A model generated the notes under the pieces. That model saw only the letters and a program-made list of their open reading frames with translations, had not been told where the DNA came from and did no database searches. DNA of 64,000 bases, from contig OZ005695.1 of NCBI GenBank assembly GCA_963930775.1, positions 3,906,001-3,970,000 on the forward strand, in the 5' to 3' direction. The first letter of the stretch is position 1; the number at the start of each line of letters is the position of its first letter. Below are positions 50,680-60,486 of the stretch, one piece after another. The position numbers and the translations under genes were made by a program. This stretch comes from Cliona cf. orientalis (Eukaryota > Porifera > Demospongiae > Clionaida > Clionaidae).

Positions 50680-51217
50680 GTTGCTCAGTGTCATAGCAGA
50701 CCACCTCATTGGTCCACCCTTCACCCTCACTCTCAGGACGTGGAACATACTCTACTCCTGGATGACAGTTAATTGGTAGTTCACCACGCCCTCCAACCGT
50801 TACAATAATGCTTCCATATGAGATTCCTGCTAGTCCACTTTTCTTCATTGGAGCTGCCTGGGGGTTGGCTGGGTGTAGTTCCCTCCACTCCATGGTTGTA
50901 GTGTCCAGGCAGTGTACAGTATTGTAGCAGACTTCCTCATCAGCTCCACCAATGTGATAGAGTAGTGGTCCTACTGCTACACAGGCTGCACTCCCAACAC
51001 CAGATGGTGGTGTACCAGATGTTGTCATTTGTGTCCACTCTTCTCTATCAGGATCAAACACATCGATGGAAGTAGGAGGATCAGCAAAGCCTCCATCAGC
51101 TCCAACGCCACCATAAGTTATCCATTTGCCCTCCACTAGAGCACTGCAATGGCCATATCGTGGTTCAGGCTCATAGTGAGGATCAGGGGGGCTATGAGGG
51201 GCTGTTGCCATAGCAAC
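50680..51217 (-). CDS. Kelch-Roc-COR-Death gene, copy B, exon 1 (first recognisable coding exon)
   Basis: ATG at 51211 opens MATAPHSPPDPHYEPEPRYG. Kelch motifs follow: YGGVGADGG, VFDPDREEWTQM, LLYHIGGADEE, CLDTTTMEWRELHP, IIVTVGGRG. Donor GTGAGT at 50674-50679; acceptor TTACTGCAG ends at 51218, so an upstream exon is likely but not identified. Exons 1-6 total 3729 coding bases, an exact multiple of three, giving 1242 residues plus stop. That agreement across five introns is the main support for one gene. The propeller (about residues 1-380) would bind partners, and the C-terminal part would signal. No signal peptide or membrane segment is seen, so the protein is probably cytoplasmic. Confidence 0.88.
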
Positions 51218-51290
51218 CTGCAGTAATCAGTATCAATATTATTACATTTGCCAATATAGCAAAAATTCATAATAATAATTATTGCCGTGT

Positions 51291-51402
51291 TTATGATAAG
51301 ATCTAATTAGTGCAAAAAATTTTGCGTTCAAGCATAATGTAATCATGTGAAAGTTAAAATTATATATATTTTTTAGCTTGCATTCCATTAGAATAAACAT
51401 GG
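51291..51402. repeat. Dispersed ~150-bp repeat
   Basis: Counterpart of 16681-16788 in copy A. Confidence 0.5.
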
Positions 51403-51731
51403 TATCCATGGTAACATTTTGTTCAAGAATGTTACTATTAATTATTATAAAATCATACAATGTTCACACCATGCAGTAACAACAATGATCCTTGATATCA
51501 TGAAAATGACTAATACAGAAAATATCAATTTAATTAACAAGTATGTTTAATATCACAATCGTGGGATAATGTGGCTAGCATGCATGATCATCTATTAACA
51601 GGATATGCTCACAAAACATAGAGACGTAGTTCATGCACAAACAGTATCCTGCCTGGGTAGGATTGCCCATTAGTACCGTGCGCATGCGCAGATGGAAGCG
51701 GTTGCAGAGGCCACACCCCTCATAGCAAGCA

Positions 51732-51739
51732 GTTCCTGC
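51732..51739. repeat. Target-site duplication (left) of the 5.8-kb transposon
   Basis: GTTCCTGC, identical to 57522-57529 just beyond the right inverted repeat. Confidence 0.9.
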
Positions 51740-51779
51740 CGAGGGGTTCGAAACTACCCCGAAATCTCGTACAGCACTT

Positions 51780-51870
51780 CAGAAATCTTTCGTGAAATCC
51801 CGAAATCTTTGCTGAAATCTTGAAATCTTTGCTGAAATCTTGAAATCTCACAAATCTGAAATCTCGAAAA
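51780..51870. repeat. Left subterminal GAAATCTT array
   Basis: GAAATCTTTGCTGAAATCTT and variants repeat about every 10-20 bp just inside the left terminus. Likely transposase binding sites (inference). Confidence 0.75.
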
Positions 51871-52281
51871 TCGACCTGAATGTCCGTATATCCTTGCATA
51901 TTCCCGCGTTCGCGTTCATCACGTGACCTACAGTTCTCTAGCCCGCCAGCGCCAAACTCTGCCAAACTGAACTAGGACCTTTGCTGTGCTCAAACGAGTG
52001 TGCTAAACGTTAGCTATACACCTCTCTCTGTTTGATGATATTTACAGATGGTAAGCAATCAAAATATCATAGGCCTAGCTACCAGGCTGACTACTGATCC
52101 ATGTCCCACGTTCTTCAGATCGGATCTGGCCCGACGGTGGCAATCCTTGAGGACAGGTGTCGATTTATTCCGAGCGATTCATTCAATTCAGTGTGAGATT
52201 CATTCTCTTCAAGTTATAAAAGAATCTATCAGGTATAGTGATTAGTATAGCTGTGTTACAGCTAAGTTTTTATTTGTGTTA

Positions 52282-52791
52282 ATGTATTTAGTTACAATGG
52301 AGTCGGATGCAACGAGCAGTCCAGTGGATGGAATCTCTATAATGAAACAAGCGCTCCCTGAGTACGTTGTAAATTGTTTTTTTGCTGCTGGGTATGACAC
52401 AACAGACGTTATTACTGCTATGGATATTAGTGACAATCCGGGCAACTCGATAGAATTAATAGAGAAGTACATATCAGAGCGGTATCCCAAAGATCCTCGA
52501 TATTGCAATAATCCAGATTCAGATATTTTGCTTGCAAAGCCTTTTGAATTTCCACCAGGTCACAGAATTCGTATCTGTAACTTCATATGTGCATTGAGGA
52601 AAAAAATCCAAGGCGAGAATAATCTCACTGTTAGTATAGTAGAAAACGTAAGCAACAGACAGGAGGTCAAACGAGCTGTAAGAAGGCAAGGACTTGTAGT
52701 CTCCATGGTAGTACCAGCAGTGAAACTGAAGCAGAACCTACAATCACTTCCATTTCAACCCAAATCCGTAGAAGCATTAGCAAGTGGGTAA
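52282..52791 (+). CDS. Transposon protein N-terminal segment, SAM-like
   Basis: ATG codons at 52282 and 52297 are in frame. The product has a helical pattern ending FEFPPGHRIRICNFICALRK, which resembles the C-terminal helix signature of SAM-type domains found at the start of some transposon proteins (weak, from memory). After about residue 125 the frame becomes composition-poor, while another frame (52635-53219) is open, so an intron or a frameshift joins this to the zinc-finger frame. GTAAGC at 52648 and GTAAGA at 52678 are possible donors, but I found no acceptor with matching phase. Real start and splicing are uncertain. Confidence 0.5.
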   Translation: MYLVTMESDATSSPVDGISIMKQALPEYVVNCFFAAGYDTTDVITAMDISDNPGNSIELIEKYISERYPKDPRYCNNPDSDILLAKPFEFPPGHRIRICNFICALRKKIQGENNLTVSIVENVSNRQEVKRAVRRQGLVVSMVVPAVKLKQNLQSLPFQPKSVEALASG

Positions 52792-53219
52792 AGAAGCAAC
52801 CAGATCTGCATCTTAAAAATCTGCAGGAAAACAAGCATTTCTCTAGTATTATGGTTACTCATGTTGCTAAAGAGCAAAGTACATTTTCATCAGCCATTAA
52901 ATGTAATGCTTGTAATACTGTCATTCATTTGCATCAGAAAGATAAGTCTGCCAAAGATAACCCATACCTAATATCTAATTGGACTAGACATGTGAAGACA
53001 TGCAAACCACTTAATTCCAGACAAAAATCCTTTTATCAATCTACCATTTCCCAATTTTTGCCTCGACAATCTGATCACGACCATGTTTCGGGTACTAGTA
53101 CTCCTCTGCTTGATGATACGACATCTGATACAACATCAATTATATCAGATACAAGTGATGAACCTTGCAGCAATCTAACACCTCCACATTTTGTGCTGGC
53201 CCCTCCTCCAGCAATATAA
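52635..53219 (+). CDS. Transposon protein, BED-like zinc-finger segment
   Basis: Open frame without its own clear start (first ATG 52851). Counting from that ATG, C18-x2-C21, H47-x3-C51 form a C-x2-C-x25-H-x3-C pattern, the spacing of BED zinc fingers, which many DNA transposases use to bind their termini. Upstream residues are basic (STQIRRSISKWVKKQPDL), and the downstream region is Ser/Thr/Asp-rich linker. It overlaps the 926-codon frame by 55 bases in a different frame, so splicing or a frameshift must connect them. Confidence 0.6.
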   Translation, partial: YSRKRKQQTGGQTSCKKARTCSLHGSTSSETEAEPTITSISTQIRRSISKWVKKQPDLHLKNLQENKHFSSIMVTHVAKEQSTFSSAIKCNACNTVIHLHQKDKSAKDNPYLISNWTRHVKTCKPLNSRQKSFYQSTISQFLPRQSDHDHVSGTSTPLLDDTTSDTTSIISDTSDEPCSNLTPPHFVLAPPPAI

Positions 53220-55945
53220 CTACAGGAGGAGGGGCTGTTGCATTAAGTAAGGCACACGTAATTGATTGGTCACGACAAGCCAGGAATGTGAGAAAGTTAG
53301 CACAGGCGGCGGACGATTGCTTTCAAACATGCATTACTGATTACTACTCTATTCTTGACCGTATCCAGCAACTAACCAATGAAAACAAAAAACTTTCAGG
53401 TATGCTTGAGCATTTAACTAATCAAGAAACAGGTGCAAAGGAGTTCATTTTCACTCCAGTGCTAAAATGTATTATATCAAATGCTGAAAAGAATGCAACA
53501 CAGCTTCCAAAGCGCAGACGGCATCCAGATATTTTAAAAAAATTTTGTACTTCACTTTTAATATATTCTGGTCCTCTTGCATATGAATTTATGCAGCAAA
53601 ATTTACCACAAGCACTGCCTTGCCTTCGAACAGTACAACAGGTTATTCATTCAGAGTACAAAACTGTATCAGAGGGTGATTTCAGATTTGACGATTTGCT
53701 ACAACATATAAAGCAACACAAAGCACCTATGGTAGTATCTGTTGCGGAAGATGCTACTCGGGTGATTGCCCGAGTTGAGTATGACTATGAAACTGATCGT
53801 TGTGTCGGGTTCGTACTACCCATGACCAATAGTGGTGTTCCAATTGCAGACTCATTTAGAGCAGTATCATTTGAATGTATTGAGAGCATGTTCAAGAATA
53901 ATGAGATTGCAAGATATGCCTATGTTTATATGGCCCAGCCTCTCTGTGAGAACAGTCCTCCATTTTGTCTAGCTTGTATTGGTACAAACAACAAGTTTTC
54001 ATTTGAAACAATACTGAATCGATGGAAGTACATATTTGATGAGTGTAAGAAAAGAGATATTCATGTTGTAAGTTTTGGCAGTGATGGTGACTCCCGGTTA
54101 TTGAAAGCTATGCAAATTGCAAGTGCACTTAAATCTCCTAAGTATGATTATCCTTTTGAGGTTTATTCTTCACTGGAAGTTCCAAAGATTCCTGTAAGCT
54201 GGAAAACATGGTTTAACCTCCAAAATTTTAGCACAATAGCTCATGTGCAGGACATTGTTCACATAGCAGTAAAGCTAAAGTGTAGACTTTTAAAGCCTTC
54301 AGTATTGCTCCCAATGGGTGACTTTGTTGCTGGTAGTCATCACATTCGAATTGTGCAGTTTACGTACGGCAAAGACCAACACGGACTACGTGAAAGGGAT
54401 CTTGATTACAAAGATAAACAAAACTATGATGCTGTTTTGCACATGATCAGAGCTTCTGAACTTCTGAGCAATATACCTGATGCCACCGGTACTAAGTGTT
54501 ACATAGAGCTCATGCAATGTATTGTGGATAGTTATCTAAACAAGAGCTTAGACCCCCTGACCCGTATTAAGAAGGTGTGGTATGTAGTTTTTTTTCTACG
54601 CTACTGGCGCCAGTGGATTCTACTTTGCCCACAGTACACACTCCAAAACAACTTCATAACAAACAATGCATACACTTGCATTGAACTGAATGCTCATGCA
54701 CTTATCTTGTTTTTGCTAACAGTCAGGGATAATTGTATTAGTGATTCATTTCTACCATGGAGACTGGGATCACAATCATGTGAAAAAAGTTTTAGAGCTG
54801 CAAGAAGCATGACCAGCACTTTTTCCACGATTATTAATTTTGGGATGCTTGGTTTATTGCGACGGCTTCATCGTCTGCAAATACAAGCAAATTTGCAAGC
54901 TGAAGCAAATATAACTGGGATCATATTCCCTCGAGCAGATAAACATCGATCTAAGGATGGCCAAAGCAGTTACATAAAACACTCACTTGAGGAAGTAACC
55001 GATGAATCAATTCTTGAAGCTATTAGGATTGCACAGTTGAATGCAAAAGCATCCATTGAGAAACTAGGCATGTTCACTCTGTTGGACAAAAGCAAAGTAT
55101 TTGACAATGATAGCTTTTGTTGTCCACAAGTTGATGACACTGAGGAGTGTTTGGATGAAGATGATGAGGATGATGAAGACCCCAATGAGTATGAAACTGA
55201 TACAATTATTGAGTCTCAAATTAAAGAAGTGTGCACTGATGACCCTTCTGAAGTTAGCAAAGATGTTAAGCTCCTTTCTGATAATGGTCTTATTGATACA
55301 ACTGTGAAGGAAAGACTTCAAAAGCATCAAAGTTATCTATTTAAACGGACAGCATCAAGTACCATTTCAATGTTTTCCTGTATAGAAGATGATGCAAAAT
55401 CCAAACCTAATTGCAAGAAGTATTCTCCCTATCTTCAGGTAGAATTTGGAGGGAAAACAGTATACATTCGTAAAACCACTGCAATTTGGTTATTCCAAGA
55501 GGGGGAACGTGTATCTTCCGACCGTTTATTTAGAGTTCGGTGCAAGCAGCCATACTCATCTACTACACCTCTAGCCAAGTGCTCTACTGTTTTGAAAGAT
55601 GTTGACATGCAACCTATTATTTCTTCAACAGTGCAACTAGGAGAACTTTGTGTGTTCAAAAAGGACAATGCCAATGGGTGGAGTATTGGTAGAGTGCTAC
55701 AGTTTGCTAAACTGCAAGAAAAGAAGATCAGCAGTCAACAGGTCAAAGGCTTCAAGATGGATGTATCAAAAAGTGATTTAGGAGTTCTGTGTTCTTGGTA
55801 CACTCCAATATCTGGATCATCAAATTTCCAGTTGTTAAATGAGAGCCACACTACATCAGATTCTGTAATTACCCACTACTATCATCCTTTGAAAAATTAT
55901 ATGTGTTCACTCACCATGCAGCAACTGTTTAATATTTGTGAATGA
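53165..55945 (+). CDS. Transposase-like protein, 926 codons
   Basis: Longest frame of the element; no ATG at its 5' edge, consistent with being downstream in a joined protein. A coiled-coil-like stretch lies at about residues 60-85 (ILDRIQQLTNENKKLSGMLEH). Candidate acidic catalytic residues are D196 (VAEDATR), D307 (FGSDGDS) and E540 (GSQSCEKSFRAARSM). The 233-residue gap between the second D and E fits transposases with a helical insertion in an RNase-H fold, such as hAT, P and related groups. QDIVHIAVKLKCRLL recalls the D-x2-H-x3-K motif of P-type enzymes. An acidic tract (about 658-680) and a C-terminal region with several Trp/Tyr follow. No internal stop. It presumably cuts and pastes the element; superfamily uncertain. 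Confidence 0.75.
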   Translation: MQQSNTSTFCAGPSSSNITTGGGAVALSKAHVIDWSRQARNVRKLAQAADDCFQTCITDYYSILDRIQQLTNENKKLSGMLEHLTNQETGAKEFIFTPVLKCIISNAEKNATQLPKRRRHPDILKKFCTSLLIYSGPLAYEFMQQNLPQALPCLRTVQQVIHSEYKTVSEGDFRFDDLLQHIKQHKAPMVVSVAEDATRVIARVEYDYETDRCVGFVLPMTNSGVPIADSFRAVSFECIESMFKNNEIARYAYVYMAQPLCENSPPFCLACIGTNNKFSFETILNRWKYIFDECKKRDIHVVSFGSDGDSRLLKAMQIASALKSPKYDYPFEVYSSLEVPKIPVSWKTWFNLQNFSTIAHVQDIVHIAVKLKCRLLKPSVLLPMGDFVAGSHHIRIVQFTYGKDQHGLRERDLDYKDKQNYDAVLHMIRASELLSNIPDATGTKCYIELMQCIVDSYLNKSLDPLTRIKKVWYVVFFLRYWRQWILLCPQYTLQNNFITNNAYTCIELNAHALILFLLTVRDNCISDSFLPWRLGSQSCEKSFRAARSMTSTFSTIINFGMLGLLRRLHRLQIQANLQAEANITGIIFPRADKHRSKDGQSSYIKHSLEEVTDESILEAIRIAQLNAKASIEKLGMFTLLDKSKVFDNDSFCCPQVDDTEECLDEDDEDDEDPNEYETDTIIESQIKEVCTDDPSEVSKDVKLLSDNGLIDTTVKERLQKHQSYLFKRTASSTISMFSCIEDDAKSKPNCKKYSPYLQVEFGGKTVYIRKTTAIWLFQEGERVSSDRLFRVRCKQPYSSTTPLAKCSTVLKDVDMQPIISSTVQLGELCVFKKDNANGWSIGRVLQFAKLQEKKISSQQVKGFKMDVSKSDLGVLCSWYTPISGSSNFQLLNESHTTSDSVITHYYHPLKNYMCSLTMQQLFNICE

Positions 55946-55973
55946 GAATGAGAAATCAGGTAGTGCAAGCATA

Positions 55974-56276
55974 ATGAGTAATCTTAGTGACTCTAGTCAG
56001 GTAAGGATGAGTACAGCTGAACAATTCTCCCTTACTGAGCAAGCTAAGACATTTATCGACCAGATCGCTAAAAAGCAAATTGCGAACTTCAACTCCCTTC
56101 AAGAACAACCATCAAAGAAAACCAATAAAAATCAGAATACTATTGTTATCTCAGATTCTGATGAAAAAGCTGGGCAACAATCAGATATTCAAGATAGCTG
56201 GGTTGAAATTAGTGGCTTTTACCTGTTCGAGAGAGATAGAATGATTTTGCAGGATGATAAACAATGCATGGCTTAA
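55974..56276 (+). CDS. N-terminal part of transposon Ulp1-type protein (frame ends early)
   Basis: ATG at 55974 (MSNLSDSSQ). A charged, low-complexity stretch (QEQPSKKTNKNQNTIVISDS) leads to DSWVEISGFYLFERDRMILQ, which looks like the start of a C48 protease domain. The frame then stops at 56276, while WLNDNHILCAQ, which normally follows directly, is in the next frame from 56254. Either one base has been gained or lost near 56250, or splicing at the TTTTGCAG before 56252 changes the frame. Confidence 0.55.
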   Translation: MSNLSDSSQVRMSTAEQFSLTEQAKTFIDQIAKKQIANFNSLQEQPSKKTNKNQNTIVISDSDEKAGQQSDIQDSWVEISGFYLFERDRMILQDDKQCMA

Positions 56277-56943
56277 TGACAATCATATACTATGTGCCCA
56301 GATATTGATACAGGAACAGTTTCCCCAATTCAGTGGTTTAAAATCTACAATTTTGCAAAAAATTGCCCCCCTTAAACCATTTCAACCACAATCAAAGTCA
56401 CTGCAAATACTTCATGTAAATGGTAGTCATTGGATTGCCGTTTCTACAGTTGATTGTACTGCTAGTACTGAAGATATCGTGGTTTATGATTCAAAGTATG
56501 CCTCATTATCGACTGAAACGAAACTACTCCTTTCACAACTGGTGCATACAGACAAGCCAGCTTTCACTGTAAAGGTAGCCTCAGTCACAAAGCAATCTGG
56601 ATCAGCTGACTGTGGAGTGTTTGCAATTGCTTATATAACAAGCATTGCATTTGGTCTTGACCCCGCACAGTATGTGTTTAATCAAGCAGCCATGCGACCG
56701 CACTTACAGAAATGTTTTGAAGAAAAAAAAATCACACCTTTCCCGGTTTTGCGAGAGAGACGATCATCTCTTACTGCCCGCACAATTTGTATTAAAGTAT
56801 ACTGCCATTGTCGATGCATTGACACTGGAGAAAAGATGGTGATCTGTGACGGACAGTGTGGAGAGTGGTTTCACACAAAATGTGTAGCTAGAGCAGTCAG
56901 TAAGAAGCAGAGGTGGTTTTGTAAAGCATGCAGAGTTGACTGA
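56254..56943 (+). CDS. Ulp1/SENP-like (C48) cysteine protease with C-terminal PHD finger
   Basis: Residues 6-30 give the WLNDNHILCAQ substrate-side helix typical of Ulp1-type domains. The catalytic set is visible: H59 (NGSHWIAV), D79 (VVYDSK), Q114 (KQSGSADCG) and C120. Residues about 184-226 form a C4HC3 PHD finger (CHCRC, CDGQCGEWFHTKC, WFCKAC). C48 enzymes cleave SUMO-like or other isopeptide bonds, and PHD fingers read histone tails. Copies of both occur in several eukaryotic transposons, where their exact role is unknown. It is the last frame of the element, directly followed by AT-rich sequence. The N-terminal part of the domain is in the preceding frame. Confidence 0.8.
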   Translation: MINNAWLNDNHILCAQILIQEQFPQFSGLKSTILQKIAPLKPFQPQSKSLQILHVNGSHWIAVSTVDCTASTEDIVVYDSKYASLSTETKLLLSQLVHTDKPAFTVKVASVTKQSGSADCGVFAIAYITSIAFGLDPAQYVFNQAAMRPHLQKCFEEKKITPFPVLRERRSSLTARTICIKVYCHCRCIDTGEKMVICDGQCGEWFHTKCVARAVSKKQRWFCKACRVD

Positions 56944-57289
56944 TTTATTTTTGTTCTATAGTTGTATTAATTCTTGTTGTTTATATAATATATAGGCTAT
57001 AATAGCTACATGCAGGCACTCTAGTATAATTATAATGATATTATTATATTATTGCATGTGCATATTATTATTATATAATATTAGAACTATTATTTTGATG
57101 AGCATATAAATAATGACTGTTGATATTCAATTATAATAATATTATTTTAATAATATCTGCAAAGTTCTAACTTGACTCTCGGTCCAGTAGTATGTAACTG
57201 CTGCCAACTGCTACTCCCATAGACTCTCCCATACTACATATAGTGATACTGAAATTAACTTGTGTGTTAATTTTAAAGTAGAGCCATAG
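56944..57289. other. AT-rich 3' region of the transposon
   Basis: No frame of note. TATA/ATTATT-rich sequence between the protease stop codon and the right subterminal array; it probably contains the 3' end of the transposon transcript. Confidence 0.5.
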
Positions 57290-57490
57290 AGCTCGGAGAA
57301 ATCTCACCTAAAATCGTGGTGAAATCTAGAAATCTTAGAGGAAATCCCCGAAATCCTCGATGAAATCTTGAAATCTTACATGAAATCTTGAAATCTTGCA
57401 TGAAATCTTGAAATCTTACCAGAAATCTTGAAATCTTGCGTGAAATCTTGAAATCCCAACGGAAATCCGGAAATCTCAAGCGAAATCTCG
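57290..57490. repeat. Right subterminal GAAATCTT array
   Basis: About ten units such as TGAAATCTTGAAATCTTGCA, period near 20 bp. On the plus strand the units read in the same direction as at the left end, unlike the terminal repeats, which are inverted. Confidence 0.85.
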
Positions 57491-57521
57491 TACGTTTTTT
57501 GGGTGTGTTTCAAACCCCTCG

Positions 57522-57529
57522 GTTCCTGC
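57522..57529. repeat. Target-site duplication (right) of the 5.8-kb transposon
   Basis: GTTCCTGC, perfect copy of 51732-51739. Confidence 0.9.
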
Positions 57530-59690
57530 AATGGCGACGTTCTCGCTCTGCTCGAACGTTGCTACCGGACAAATGACAGGTACGACAAAGAACAGACCTC
57601 GCCTCTCGCTTCGCTCGAGGCTCAGTGGCTAGCGCCAGTGCCTGCTTAGCAGGCTTTCGAAACGCGCATGCCGATCGTTCGACAATGCGTCTCTAGCTGT
57701 AGCTATAGTTGAACACTCTTCTTTGTGCACACAGCCCTACAGTTTTGACCAATCCTGAGCCTTGTAGTGCGGACTTTCTCTCCGCCCATGCCGCACGTTC
57801 ATAGCAACCTGGCGCATCCAAGACGCGTATCCATGCCCTCATGTAATGACACGGACTATAATATTCGAAAAATGACTGTCTGAAAAATATTTTTCGTTGT
57901 ATATAGTAGCTATATAATCAAAAACTCGACCACAAAGGCGGTGCCACCCTTCTCTTGTCTAATATCTAGAGACATATGCCAGTTATTACCCCTTCCACAA
58001 AGCCCCCGGCCCTACCATCAATCTAGTCATTATGCTTATAGCATTGAGGCATAAAAAATTTGACTTACAAGTTATGGCAGCCACTGTGGGTCTGCCCTCC
58101 TTAGACCTCTACTTGCTGAGTCAGCTGTTCTTAACTGTTCTGTAGCAAGCTGGTTTGAATCCTATAGCTATCAAAGGATATGTGATACTTATACTCAAAA
58201 ATTTAATTGTCAAAATACAATTGTTAAAAAGCAATTCATTCATGGGATTTGTTATGCAGCACTGCTCTCATAAGCTTTTCATATTCAATACCATAAATGT
58301 CCTTTGATCGATGTTAAACACCAGACTGCTCCACTGCAGCTGATACTGATAATTATTACATATGTCTTTAACAGATCTAGATTATATAGCTGTAATCGGC
58401 ACATACTTGACTTATACCTTTGTGGATGCAATGTACATGAACCACCCACCTAATAGTTCTAATTCCAGCAAGGGTGCTGAAATGGGATGTTCTGATGTGG
58501 TACTATAGAGGGTTTCATCCAGTGGGGGGGACAGGGGGGAAGCTTCCCCCCAAACTCCCTAGCTTCCCCCCCCCCTAAAAATTTGACTTTAACTAAATTA
58601 AGCATCATAATATCACAATAAGTCACCAAATCAAATCACTAGCATTTGTTTTTGATCAAAAATTACCCGAAACAATCTGGGTAATTAAAGAAATTCTCCT
58701 AAAATACGTCCCATGGAACTTGGCGTGCTGAATACACCCACTCATTTACCACGCTTCCACCCCAAATTTTTGTCGCTAGATGAAACCCTGCTATCCTAGT
58801 ACACGTGAAAGCATGGACTAGTCTTTTCAATCTAACATAAAATGTTTCAGGATACCATTTGTGGATGGCTTATTTCTAGTTCATATGGTAGCGTCCTCCA
58901 AAAATATAATTAATATCTGGAACTAGCCCACGCATGTGATATAATAGGGCACCATCTGCATTGAAAAGTAGCTAGTAGAACATATCCTTCCTAAAAATTA
59001 CCACGGACAATTATATAGTTATGTTTGCTAGTACTTGCTCAGTCTTGTCCAACTTCCATGGAGCACCACTGAAATGACCAAGTCCTAACACAGGTGCTTG
59101 AAGGCCTTCCATTCAACAATGAACATGTCTTATCATTCACTGGGGTCACTGCCTCCAGAGAACACTTCTGCTTACACACAATAATATTTTAGTTTGGTTG
59201 TAGTTCATGGCATTTTGATTTATATTTGAGAAGGTCCAAAAGCCTCGAAGGTACCATAGACCATAGAGAGCATAGCTGTGTGCATAAGTGCTGGGCCTAG
59301 ATGCCTAGCTCCACATTTTCTATAGCTTACATGCAGCAGCATTTTTTGATGCTTACTTTAATAATACATAATATTTAATGATGTCAGGCGAATGTATGCT
59401 ACATGTTAAAATTCACCACCAGCATAGTTAAAAACAAGTTCAGTAGGTCACAGTGGTGATCATGGTGAGTGGAAATAAGCGTATTCGATTAACTGTCAAT
59501 AATGCCTTGAGGCTAGGATGACCTTCAAGAACAGGTTCTCTTCTGTATCAGTAAGAGATCTCGTCTCCTCTGGGTGGGCCTATGTCAGGTTGACAAACCC
59601 TGAGAGTATGTATAGCCTTTAACATTGATTTTCTGACACTTTCGAGGGAAGAGCGAGGTGATATTATGTAAGCGAGTCACTAATTATTTT
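57530..59690. other. Non-coding upstream region of copy B
   Basis: 57530-57910 has no counterpart in copy A (A passes from about 16930 straight to sequence matching 57915). From 57915 on it parallels 16930-18180 of copy A, including GGCAGCCACTGTGGGTCTGC and CTTGAAGGCCTTCCATTCAA. No gene recognised. Confidence 0.5.
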
Positions 59691-60097
59691 AGTTGAGTAT
59701 AAAAGGGAGTGGCCTGGCCAGAAAAGATGGTGTTTCGAATAAGTCTGAACAAGCACTGTTATGAGATTTTCCCGCCAGCTCACGTGTCTGTTCGCAAGTT
59801 GTACGTCTTGTAGCTTAGTGACAGCAAAGCTGAGCACACTACTGTTGAGGAGGTTCAGGTTGGATCCACAAAAGAGGCCCTGGATATAGTTGGTAACTAT
59901 GAATTTGCAGTAAATGATGTTGCTGAAAGATTTGGTTGATTCTTGAAATATTATGTATTATCCTTGATATGTGAAGACCTATCACCAGCTAGAGATGCCT
60001 TTCAAGAAATGTTGTTTACCGCTCATCGATGATTGAATTGACGTTCACTCCTCAGCTGAAGTAGTAAGACTGATTGGCGAGTGTTTCTTGTCGTTGC

Positions 60098-60486
60098 TAC
60101 CCCGTGCGCATGCACAAGGAGTAAAGCAATCAGTTTGTCTGTCTGTCATCGTTGTCGTTGTTGGCATGAAAATTGCTAGATCTCGCGTTCTAGGCATCTA
60201 TGCGAGCTGTAAGCACAACCAATCGGTAGATATCAGCATCTGCATGTATGTGCTTCGAATTACTCAAAAAGGCTTACTAGTGCTATAAATCGTGCATTTT
60301 CTGTTCAACAGGCTTGTGGTTTATCGACCACACCCACTCTTTTAGCATAGTAGTATGCTGATGTGACTGCCCATGCTCAAGCTCAATGTTGGAAAGGGTT
60401 GTGGAATCGTAAAACTGCCATATAATGTTGCAATACTACGCTACAGTGGCAGAGCGCGCGGGGTATGTACTCTACAGAGCTTTAGT
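60098..60486 (+). mobile_element. MITE, family CCCC-GCGCGCATGC, short form
   Basis: TACCCCGTGCGCATGCACAA at the left, GGGGTATGTACTCTACAGAG at the right. It interrupts the decayed gene; copy A lacks it at this place. Confidence 0.65.

Larger units (their letters stand above)
51740..57521 (+). mobile_element. Apparently autonomous 5.8-kb DNA transposon, superfamily unassigned
   Basis: The left end CGAGGGGTTCGAAAC and right end GTTTCAAACCCCTCG are 15-bp inverted repeats with one mismatch, flanked by a perfect 8-bp duplication GTTCCTGC. Near both ends are tandem arrays built on GAAATCTT (51780-51870 and 57290-57490). The interior has plus-strand reading frames for a SAM-like segment, a BED-like zinc finger, a large RNase-H-fold-like transposase, and an Ulp1 protease with PHD finger. 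The perfect duplication and long open frames indicate a young insertion. Copy A has no trace of it. An 8-bp duplication is usual for hAT, P and Zisupton elements, but the CGAGGGG terminus is not the usual hAT start. Confidence 0.9.

Noticed and set aside
57290..57490. GAAATCTT array as a separate satellite
   Set aside because: It lies just inside the transposon terminus and a related array lies at the other end, so it belongs to the element.
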